DNA of 64,000 nucleotides, taken from Taeniopygia guttata (taxonomy: Eukaryota; Chordata; Aves; Passeriformes; Estrildidae). The stretch is taken from positions 85,044,501 through 85,108,500 of the forward strand of contig NC_133024.1 of assembly GCF_048771995.1 (NCBI RefSeq). Direction: 5' to 3'. The position numbers and the translations under genes were made by a program. The stretch's first letter is position 1. Each line of letters opens with the position of its first letter. The notes beneath the pieces are model-generated. The model had not been told where the DNA came from and searched no databases. It saw only the letters and a program-made list of their open reading frames with translations. Positions 40,030-49,824 of the stretch are shown piece after piece.

Positions 40030-40140
40030 TTTAGACTTCAGCACATGCTTCAGACTGAAAATATCTCAGTTTTAATCCTGTGCTTTCAACTTCATATCGT
40101 CAAACTCAGTTTGGTACTTTGCTAGTTCTTTATATAGTAC
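40030..40140 (-). pseudogene. TSGA10: TSGA10 exon e (two stops)
   Basis: 111 bases, 37 codons: VLYKELAKYQTEFDDMKLKA, then QD, stop, N, stop, DIFSLKHVLKSK. Human has HNELNDIKQKVQDTNLEV and NKLKNILKSE. The stops are TAA (40072-40074) and TGA (40066-40068). Acceptor cttcatag and donor gtgagt are both still good. Confidence 0.9.
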
Positions 40141-43100
40141 CTATGAAGAAAGGTTTTTTCCATAAGGTTTAAGTATACTGCTTGTATCTTTAAAAAAAAA
40201 GAATTATACTGCTTGTACCTTAAAAAAAAAAAAAAAAAAAAAAGAATCTAAGGTCTACAGCTTTATTACTTTATTAACTCATTTTTAAAGGCTATGTGAA
40301 ATGTAAATTATGTCTATTTTTATAAACCAAATTTTTAATTTCTAAGAATTTCTTTTTTCCTTCTAAATAATGCTAAATCTTCTTAAAAAGAAGAAAAATA
40401 TCTGTAAAGGAATGTAGCCATTAAAAAGAAAAAAACAGATGGTTTATTTAGCATCTAGATTGTCCCATTTAACAAGCAGAGCTCAATCAGTTCCATCTCT
40501 ATCACATTACAGTTTTTTAAAAGCCTATATTTTTAAAAGTAGAAGACAGATAAAAAATTAAGTAATTTAATTATTACAGAATTGCTTACATTCTATTTAA
40601 TCAAATGCTTATTTCCCAATCAGGAGAAATAAAGCCACAAGTATTAAGAGAACAGACATAGAACTTCTGAGAATTATTTCTTGAGAAAGTGAACAGAAGG
40701 AGGAAAAAGAACTGCAGAAAGGCTGTCTTAAGCTGCACAGTTCAGAAACTTCTGTGCAAAAATACTAGGAGAACTCAGTTGCAAAAACTGGGGGAAGGTG
40801 TAGTGTGGGGAAGGCTCTATGGAGAAACCCTCATTCCTGTTGCAAAAAGGCTGTGAGGTCCTGAGAAAGGTGTTCTGGAAATTTTCCAGTAAACTCAAGG
40901 AAAGAAATAATAATACTTTAAATACTTGGAGTATCACCTCAACTAATGGAAGAGCCTGGAGGAACTAATACATATTCTAGAGGCAATCCTACAAAAAGTA
41001 CTTAATCCTATGAGACATTTTGTTTTCAGCTGCTTCTACAAGCATCCAGGTATTGCAAAGAAAACTGTGAAGCTTTCAAAAGTAGCTGGGAGCAACAGGA
41101 AGCTGCATTTTCTACCAGCTGATATCATCCTTATAAAGTGTGATTCCAAGAAGAGGTGAAGAAGTGATTCCCTGATGAACTTTTGGCAGTCAAAGCCACT
41201 ACCAACCTCACCTTTTCTAGGAGGGCACTTAAGAAAAAAAAATAGTATGTTTGGGAGAAAAGTTATTCAGAATGGAAGTGGTCTCAATGAAGAATTAAAC
41301 ACCTGATCTAAAGCCATTAGCTATACTACCTCTATAATGGAGAAAGATAAAACTCATCACTTAAAAAACTTGGGTGGAATAAATCTCCTGGAGGACATTT
41401 CTTCACTTAAAAGGGACCCTTAATGACTTAAAAGTTCTATATATCTGACATCAGGTACAGTTAATTTACTCCTTTAAAACTGAGTAGCACTTCTAGAGGA
41501 AGAGAAAGTCAAGTGAACAGTAGAGCAAGTTCGCAGATCAAGTACCAGAAAACCTAAATGAAGGCAAGAAGCTGAAGAAAAAGAAGAAAAACCACATCAC
41601 CACAGAAGTGATGAACTCCTACAGGTATTAAGCTAAATTTCTAGCTGCCTGGAAAACATATTGGTGCAGGAGTATTGTGTGTGCATGAGATGACACTTGA
41701 AATATTTTAACTACTTTCACCAGGAACTGCACAGAGATAAAAAACACAGTAGATAATGTAAGGCTGTATTATGACACACTATTTCAAGTATCTTCTATCC
41801 AAAAGCAACTCTTGAAGAAACATAAATACAGTATGTGTTGTCACTGAAACTTACCCTTGCCAGACATCTGTCACATAATTTTAAAATGCAAAAACCTTTC
41901 AATAATAAAAAAAAACCAAACCAAGAGTTCTGCATTCAGAATGTTAAAACTTTCAGAAGTATATTTATTTATTTGTTTGCATTCAATGCCTTTTCTTTCA
42001 ACCCATTAAAAGAAGATGACTGCAGAATATGACAATAAGCCTATTGAATTTTATTATAAAAATTGGATCTGTCATTCACCAGTTTTTAAATCTAAATTCA
42101 CAATTTTCTTATAACTAAGTTGCATTTCAAGTTTTTTCTTCACAAGGCTTCCCTGAATCTATGAAAGACTCAGTTCTGTCTTTTCATTGAATAAACTGGA
42201 AAAGCAGAAGCATTAAACAGGAGAATTCAGACATTGATATACTATTTTTTCTTTTATAAATGTCACTAGAATTGCAAAAGATAGGAAAAATTGAGAGTTT
42301 TTCTATCTATTTTAGACTGTTTGGGATATTTTATTAATGTTATCTTGAATCTCAGTGTATTAAATTCTGAGTAATTGCATAAAGGATTACAGAAAAGTAA
42401 GAGAATTCTTTGCAACAGGTGATCATAAGGAAATCACAAAAATAATTAAAATAAAAAATCACCACCTGGGACATCCATTGGAATGCTTGACCTGCTTCAA
42501 CTTATAACCAAGTTATATGTTAAAATGTAGTAATATTAATGATTCTCACACTTTTCAGGAAACTGAAAAGAATCATCAGTTTGGTTTGGGGGTGTAAAGA
42601 AAGAGATGTTTTAGTGACAGCGTCTAGTTTTCAACAATTGAACAGTGTTCATAAATCCGAGAATTTATTATAAAGCAGCACTCACTGACATATGTTTTAT
42701 TCCCTAAAGGCTTTGACCTAGTCTAGTCCCACTATGCTTCTGAACAGGACTGGGAACACCAGTTGAGCAGCAGACCATAAGCCCTACATAAAGATTCAGT
42801 TTTACTTCCTCTCATGAAAAGGCTCCAAGAGTAAGAAATGGATCTTTAAAACTAATGACATGACAGTCACTAGTTTATGCATTTGCCAATTTTCATTAAA
42901 AAAAATAAATTAAAATAACATTTTTCATATACTATTTACCAAAACCCATCAATCCCTGTAGTTTCTAACAGAAAGCTCCTAACTCTAAATTAAGTGAATT
43001 TTATTTTTTCACTGAAGATGGTTTCCACCATATCATCATATCAATAAGACAAGAACATTTACATATAAATAGGCAATGAAGAAAACAATTTAATTCCAAA

Positions 43101-43181
43101 ATGAAGGATGGCTCATAGCAGCTTTCATAAATTCCTTTCTCTTTGGCCCATATAACAGTTACCAAAAACAGTGAACATAGG

Positions 43182-43541
43182 TGTGGCAGCAGCTCTTTGG
43201 CTACAGAGAGAGGCACACAACTTTCCCAGGCCTTTCTGGGAAAGGCTGTGAGAAGATCAGAGAAAAGAATCAGAAACAATTCTTATCTTCACTTGCTGCA
43301 CCTGTTGTAGTGAACACGTGGAATGTGTTATGGAGATTTGTTTACCAAAGGGTGGTTTCTTAAATGACCAATGGTGATGGTGTTTAGATTGGAGGACCAG
43401 TTAGGTCCAGGTGGATTGTAACTGTCTATAAAAGCAATGGGTTTCTAATTAGGAATAAACTAATAAAGAGATTGATCAGCCTTCTGAGAGTCATGGAGTC
43501 AATGCTAAACCTTACCCAGCCGGGGGCCTGCTGTGGCAACA
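43182..43541 (+). mobile_element. Solo LTR of an endogenous retrovirus
   Basis: About 360 bases beginning TGTGGCAGC and ending GGCAACA, with a TATA box (43427-43434) followed by polyadenylation signals (43454-43459 and 43462-43467), so plus orientation, antisense to TSGA10. The flanks catagg and cacaga could be a diverged 6-base target duplication, suggesting an ERVK-type element of moderate age. No internal viral genes remain. It lies in the TSGA10 intron downstream of exon d. Confidence 0.75.
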
Positions 43542-43627
43542 CACAGACTGATATTACCAGTCAAATTAATGCAATTACATGATTTTACTTACTTAAGAGA
43601 AGCATATTCAGCTTCCTATCAACTCAC

Positions 43628-43743
43628 TCAGTTTCAGAATCCAGTACTTTTCTTGTCAATCTTTTCATCTCAGTTTCCAAAGAATCAATGGTGTCTTTCA
43701 TCAGTGCCACTGTAGACATCTGTTCTAACTGTTCACTATCTAA
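43628..43743 (-). pseudogene. TSGA10: TSGA10 exon d (open)
   Basis: 116 bases, open: LDSEQLEQMSTVALMKDT and on, matching human LDDERMEQMSNMTLMKET. It ends after two bases of a Glu codon (human exon ends DTESE). Acceptor tttatag and donor gtgagtt are intact. A solo LTR ends 86 bases away in the following intron. Confidence 0.92.
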
Positions 43744-45099
43744 CTATAAATATAATCAAACATTAACAGCTGAGGGGGGAAAAAAGAGCTGATTTATAGA
43801 ATTTATTTCAATTTTTACTCTGTTTCTAGCACAAATCTTTTGCTGAAGAAGAAATGTCCAAATATCTCATTTACTCAAGGCCTGACTCAGTTTACTGAAG
43901 ATAGTTGGCAAAGACCTGAAATGTGACTTTCACTTCTTTTGAAGGTAAATCTATTTCCCATCTTTTAGATCTCTGGGAATATTTTTATTTATTCATATAA
44001 ATTTTTGGTTGGTAATTACGCCCAAGGACAAAAATGTTTGTCATTGATCAACATTAAAAGTTTTCAGCACAAAATAGCATAGAAGAAAACATTATTATGA
44101 GTGTATGAATAGGGAGAAATCATGGTTTGGGACACAATATGACAAATAATGGCTTTCAGCCTCTATTAAGTTACATGCCTATGCCAATAACTAGGTAGAG
44201 AAATCACTGTAAAATGCTTGCATAAAGCACTATGTAACCAAGTTACCACCATGAGGCCTTCAGGTCTGTAGCTAAAACAAATAACAGATCCAAAATCTGT
44301 TCCACAGACTCCAGCAAAGCTGGTTTGAAATCCTCAGTCTAAAGAAACCTCTATCTTTTTATTAAAATACTTACACTTAACATTCAAAGAACTGTCCTTT
44401 CTAAATTATTTGAAACACATCTTTTAAAATACAAAAATCCTTACCCCATCTCTCTCCTCCTTTACCAAATTTTTCAGTACTAATTTCTATGTTACTATAA
44501 CCAAAGTTCAGGCTTCTAAAGATCAAGACAGTAAGCTTCTGGTATACAGTAACTTCTTCAATACTAGTGCCATAAATTTCATGTTGATGTATCACCCTCA
44601 AAGGTACCAAAAGAACTGAAGAAATAAGATGATGTATGTAAAACAGGGCTTCCAATACTCACTACATGTCAAATGTAGGTGTGTGATTAAAATTAATTTT
44701 CTACTCTGAGCTATTTCAGCCTACAGTGTATTCTTCATATCAGATGCACTCCATTTAATATTATAAACGGTGGTATTATATTTATAAGCTTAGCAGGATT
44801 TTAGAAGGCTGAGGCAAAAAAAGAAGATAAACCAGAATTTATAACCACAAGATCTAGAAGAAAGATATACAGCAGAAACCAATATTTATTTATTTAAAAA
44901 TCAACCAAGATTGTAAGTAAATTTACGATTTATATTCATTATATTAAGGTTTCCATTTTCTATTTTTGTGCCATTGATTAGCAAACAAGTGCACACACAA
45001 GTAACTTAAACCATATGAAATACGACTTGCCAGAACAGTGCAATTACATTTAGATTTGAGGCATCGGGTCTTAGTAATACACAGTCATAAAGTAATCCA

Positions 45100-45410
45100 C
45101 ATTTGAATAGACTCCAGGTCTCTAGTCCAAACCCCTGCTCAAAGCAGGACCAGCTCTGAGGTGAGGCCGTTCAGGGCTTTGTCCAGTCCAGTCCTGAAAA
45201 TCCCCAAGGCTGAGGACTACTCAACTGCCCTCATGAGAAGCAAGTATTTCCTTGTATTCAGCCTGAACTCTTCTAGTTTCAATGGCTGCCCATTTTTGCT
45301 CATCTTTCCACCAAGCACTGGAGTAAAAAGCCTGTTAATAACTTCTTGATGAACCTACTGGCAGGTAGGACTTATATCCCTCTTCTACTCCAGGTGAAAC
45401 AAGCCTATTC
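45100..45410 (-). repeat. Older CR1 LINE fragment
   Basis: Blocks such as tctagtccaaacccctgctc, then gtccagtccagtcctgaaaa and cagcctgaactcttctagtt match the complement of an older CR1 subfamily, in minus orientation. It abuts a second CR1 copy. Boundaries approximate. Confidence 0.7.
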
Positions 45411-45466
45411 TCATCTGGATATAAGATCACTGTGGGTAACACTGTCGAAGCTTGGTACAGTCTTAA

Positions 45467-46030
45467 AATCACAGAATCACAGAATGGTTTTAGTTGGAAG
45501 AGACTTTAAAGACCATTTAAAGACCAAAACCAGACTGGCTTTGAACACTTCCAGGGATGGGGCATCCACAACTTCTCTAGGCAACCTGTTCCGGGACTTT
45601 ACCACCCTCACAGTCAGAAATTTCTAATTTGTATCTAATCTAAACCTGTTGTCTTCCAGTTTAAAACCATTCCCTCTCGTCCTGTCACTACATGTTCTTG
45701 TGAAAACTCCCTCCTCAGCTCTCTTGCTGGTCCCCTCTAGGTACAGGAAGGCACCAAAACATGCCCCTGAAGTCTTCCCTTCTCCAGGCTGATCAACCCC
45801 AACTCTCTCAGCCTGTCTTTGTATGAGAGGTGCTCCAGCCCACTCTGATCATTTTCGTGGCCTCCAACAGGTCCACGTGACTATTAACGTTGGAGACCTC
45901 AGAGCTGGACACAGTTCTCCAGGTGGTGCCTTAACAGAGCAGAGTAGAGGGGAAAGAGTCTTGGTAAATAACATTCATGGCTCTCAGCCTGTTGTTTCCT
46001 GATAGCAGTCTGGCTGGTGCTGCAGGATTA
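45467..46030 (-). repeat. CR1 LINE 3' portion
   Basis: Starts with the CR1 tail complement (aatcacagaatcacagaatgg), then ttggaagagactttaaagac and onwards through the cccttctccaggctgatcaac block. About 560 bases, minus orientation, in the intron between TSGA10 exons c and d and ending only about 60 bases from exon c. Confidence 0.85.
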
Positions 46031-46087
46031 ACCAGGAACGTCACCTGTACTATATTTACAATTCCATAAATAATTATTTTCCCTTAC

Positions 46088-46165
46088 ATCGTGAATAGTA
46101 GTTTAAAGCTCTTCAATTCTCTGCTCCAAATGAGCCTTTTCATTAAACACACTCTCTTGGGAAAT
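46088..46165 (-). pseudogene. TSGA10: TSGA10 exon c (stop, damaged acceptor)
   Basis: 78 bases, 26 codons, the same length as in human: ISQESVFNEKAHLEQRIEEL, then a stop, then TTIHD, against human IAQETAFNEKAHLEQRIEEL, E, CTVHN. The TAA (46103-46105) replaces a Glu codon. At the expected acceptor the genome reads gatatgg rather than an AG ending. Donor gtaagg is good. Confidence 0.93.
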
Positions 46166-46351
46166 CCATATCAAATAACCCAACAACAAAAGCACATATA
46201 AACCAAGTCTCAACTCACCACAGACTTGTAAATCAATTAATTCTCAGGACCAGAAGAGAAATCCTTAGCAACTTTAATTACACTGCTAGGTAGTTTTCAT
46301 GTTTAAATAACGTGTGGGGTGGGGCTGAGGTGGGATGGGACAGAATCAAAC

Positions 46352-46532
46352 CTGTAACTGCTCCCTGAAGCTATCATGTTCCATAGACATCCTTCAGAAA
46401 TACGACAGTGCTGTATCCCTTTCTATCTCCATGTGTCTTAACACAGCTTGAGCTGTCACATGAGTGATAACTTTTAGGAGTCCTGGGGCATTTTACAACT
46501 TCCTGGAAAAGCTGGGAAATTTCCTTCCAGGC
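46352..46532 (-). pseudogene. TSGA10: TSGA10 exon b (frameshift and stop)
   Basis: Starts AWKEISQLFQEVVK (human AQEEITRLRREMMK) and ends RMSMEHDSFREQLQ (human RMTTERDSLRERLK). The length is 181 bases, one more than a multiple of three although both neighbours are in phase 0; the register changes around 46450-46475. A TGA stands at 46394-46396 where human has Arg, consistent with CGA to TGA. Acceptor aaacag is good; donor CAG|gtttga is weak. Confidence 0.92.
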
Positions 46533-46883
46533 CTGTTTTTAAAACGGTTGAATAACAGAAACATAGAATAGATAATCAATATATTACTGGGTCCTGTGGC
46601 GGTAATGTAGAGCATCCCAGAAACTGTGTAATATCGAAGATGAAGTAATCATTTGTGCACATATTCTTTGAATCAGGAAAGCATTTTTAACTCAAGACAG
46701 CACTTACAAACTTGTATTGAACTGACAGATTCAAATCACAGAATTTCCATAACTTTTTAAAAAATGTTTTTAAACAAATATTTTGCATTCTTTCTTTTTT
46801 CTTTCATACGAAACCAAAAGTATGTCTTTTTCTTGCACATTACCTTGTTATTTCAATTAATCACAAATATAAATAAAATTTAC

Positions 46884-47033
46884 CCTTTCATAAAGACTGA
46901 GAATTTTGTCTCTTTCTGCTGTTAAAACTTGGAAGTTACCCTGAATTTCTGCTATGACATTCATTAATTTTCCATGTTGACTCAAGTTCTTCATATTCAA
47001 TATTTTCAAGACTTCTGGATCAGAAACCACTTC
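46884..47033 (-). pseudogene. TSGA10: TSGA10 exon a (open)
   Basis: 150 bases, 50 open codons. It contains IAEIQGNFQVLTAERDKIL against human LAEIQGNVKVLKSERDKIF, ending SLYER (human LLYEQ). Acceptor ctttaag and donor GAAAGG|gtaaat are both good. The first 27 codons (EVVSDPEVLKILNMKN and on) go beyond clear human similarity. Confidence 0.9.
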
Positions 47034-48479
47034 CTTAAAGAATATGGTGATATAGTGTTAAAGCAGAAAAACAAAACTTGAAACACTTTCTTATTATATC
47101 TGGTCTGAAAACATCTATTATAGGCTCATTCCTATTTTATGCATCCTTCTGTTTACAATCAGCTAGTTTTTCTTCCTGGTAGTTATAGCTTTAGTAGTTT
47201 AACATGAGATATATTCTAAAAAATATATTCCTCCTCTTCCAAAGCTTAGGACTTCCCAAGCTCACCTGGATGGATGATTTTTTTTTTTTATGCTGCCACA
47301 AGTAGAGATTTACTTAGGACTTGAGACGTGTTTCTTAATACCTTTAACAAATCCTCAGTCTCACATTTATGGCAGTCTCTGTCCTTTTTCAGTGACTAAA
47401 TAAAGGCATCAAGCCTTGAAGGTGATTCCCTTGCTTTATTTCATATTCTCTTTGTAGCATAAGCTGCATTAGCATAAATGAGAGAATGCATGCACTGAAA
47501 TAAAACTTTTGTAATTAGTGATACTTCAATGTAAAATGGATAAATATACCCTTTAAAATGAAGATGAAGCAGATACCTAATCAAAATAAATATCCATATA
47601 ATACTTTAAAGTAACTTCTGAATGTCTGTATTTTCTCTTTTTTGTTATATTGCAAATATGCCTGAATGTCCTTCTAATATGTATCTAACAAGAAAGAAAG
47701 GGACATACAAGCTAAATGTTAATTAACTTGAAATATATCTGTTCAGAACCAAGGGTAGATTTGTACTGGAATATCTAATGAATTTTTAAATATGATAGAA
47801 AGTAGGCCACCATGTATGTTTAAGGTCCATGAAAGGTGAATTTTTGAAATGGAAATAAAGTAATGCACAAGTAAGTATTGTTGAAATCCAGAAAGTCATT
47901 TAAGAGCCTAAAGCAGATTCTGAAGATAAACCACAATTCTTAAATTCAAAATTGCACACCAAATCCCATTTGTTTAATAGTAAACTAATGTAATTTTGAG
48001 TCACTACAAAGATTAATTTCTAGAAATTGATTCCTACAATCGATTTTGGCATTCATACTAAAATTAATCATGTCCTAGGAGTACCTCTGATGATAAAGAC
48101 AGTCTACATATCTATTACAGTCATCATCACTATTGATATATCATGTAGATTAGGTGAATCCCATCCAAATACACTGTTCTCACTGAAAGAGGCACTCTCA
48201 AGTTCTGCAGTTATATGCATTTCCCTAGTCCTAGGGAAGGGAATCAGAGCAATCAAGCAACAGGCACCTTCAGTACCTCACTGAGCATTGAAGACTCAAA
48301 TTTACACACAGAATTTACACACACTTGTGAGTATTTGCTCACTCACAACTAGTAAAAGAGCACTTTTTGGAAAACATGATAATATTTATATATCCTAAAA
48401 TATATACTTATATTACACTTGCCGTATAGTGGTAAGAATTTACTGTTGTGACACATTTCACCACTGATTTGGAATGAAA

Positions 48480-49645
48480 TATGGAAGACCCAGGGAAATA
48501 CAGGCCAGTAACTCTTGCCTCAGTACCTGTCAACATCATGGAGCAGACCCCCCTGGAAACTATCCTACAGCACATGGGAAATAAGGAGGTAATTAGTTGC
48601 AGTCAACACGATTTCACCATGGCAAATCATGCCTGACAGTTTTGGTGGCCTTCTACAAGGGGGTTACAGGAGTGGGGTAAAGTAAGTGATGAGGAAAAAG
48701 CAACTGCAATCATCTACCTGTGCTTCTGCAAGGCATTTGACACTGGCCCGCACAACGTCCTTGTCTCTAATCAGGAGAGACATGGACTTCACAGATGGAC
48801 CATTCTGTGGATAAAGAACTAGATGGATGGTTGCACTCAAACTGGCCAATGACCCAATGTCCAGGTGGAGAACAGTGGTGCTCCTCAGGGGTTGATATTG
48901 GGCTGGTGTTGTTGAACATCTGTCAGTGGACACAAGCTGGGAGCAGAATGGATGGAGAGCAGCTCTGGGGAGAAGGACTTAGGGGTGCTGGCGGACGAGA
49001 AGTTCAACATAAGCTGGCAACGTGGCCTTGCAGACCAGGCAGCCAACCACACCCTGGGCTGCAGCTAAGAGGCACAGCCAGCAGGGGAAAAGAGGGGACC
49101 CTCTCTCTCTACTCTGCCCTCATGAGACCCCACCTGGAGTGCTGCATCCAGCTCACAGCTGTTCAAGAAGACACTGATCTGTTCAAGAAAGACACTGTTC
49201 TGTTGGGGCACTAAGCTGATCAGAGGGCTGGAGCACCTCTCCTATGAAGACAGGCTGAGAGAGCTGGGGCTGTTCAGCCTGGAGGCTCCAGGGAGACTCC
49301 AGTACCTAAGTGGAGCTTACAAGAAGGCTGGAGAGGGACTTTCCGCATTGGAATGTAGTGATAGGACAAGGATAGGACCTTAAGCTGAAGGAGGGAAGGT
49401 TTAAATTAGATTATAGGGAGGAGTTGTATATTTTCAAGAAGAATTCACTTCTTTGGAGGGTGATGAGGCACTGGAAGAGATTGGCGAAAAAGGCTGTGGA
49501 GTCCCCACATCTGGAGATGCTCAACATTAGGCTGGATGGAGCTCTGAACAACCTGGTCTAGTGGAAGGTGTCCCTGTGCATGAAAAGGGAGTTGGAACTA
49601 GGTGGTCTTTAAGATCCCTTCCAACACAAACTATTCTATGACTCT
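48480..49645 (+). repeat. CR1 LINE, 1.2 kb 3' portion with ORF2 remnant
   Basis: Plus-orientation CR1 covering part of the reverse-transcriptase ORF (translated pieces such as [13 protein letters not shown] and MRPHLECCIQ in the forward frames) through to the 3' end (aacaacctggtctagtggaa, ggtctttaagatcccttcc). Frames are broken, so it is inactive. It is the longest CR1 in the window. Confidence 0.9.
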
Positions 49646-49737
49646 GATTTCCTTGAGGCAGGAGTTCTGTAGGACAGAAGCCAAGCAACTGTGATGGACA
49701 TACTGACTTCTGGCTCAGTACCAGCACAACAGCTTAC

Positions 49738-49824
49738 CTAAATAGCTTTCTAGCAAGCGTGCCATCTCTGCATTTTTATTTTCTTTACTCTTGCTTTCCA
49801 AGATTATCATAATAGCTGTTGTCC
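49738..49824 (-). other. Possible upstream TSGA10 exon
   Basis: An 87-base segment between acceptor cctgtag and a strong donor TTTAG|gtaagc on the minus strand. One frame is fully open and reads TTAIMIILESKSKENKNAE followed by MARLLESYL, charged and helix-like; EMARLLESY resembles the human TSGA10 stretch ELKCMLEKY. The frame does not join exon a directly without a shift. It could be a decayed 5' coding exon, a 5' UTR exon or chance. Confidence 0.4.

Larger units (their letters stand above)
34738..47033 (-). pseudogene. TSGA10: TSGA10 unitary pseudogene (testis specific 10)
   Basis: Nine minus-strand exons translate to segments that align in order with human TSGA10 (698 residues), a long coiled-coil protein of the sperm tail and centriole related to CEP135. 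Exons, 5' to 3': 46884-47033, 46352-46532, 46088-46165, 43628-43743, 40030-40140, 38586-38672, 37399-37595, 35159-35355, 34738-34838. Intron phases agree between neighbours. Seen damage: net +1 frameshift and TGA in exon 2, TAA plus a GG in place of the AG acceptor in exon 3, two stops in the 40 kb exon, two in the 37.4 kb exon, and a 4-base deletion in the 34.7 kb exon. Exons for roughly 190 central residues and the C-terminus were not found. The flanking genes LIPT1 and MITD1 are intact, so poor assembly is an unlikely cause. Exon numbering counts only recognised exons. Some transcript may persist, but a full-length protein cannot be made. Confidence 0.9.
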
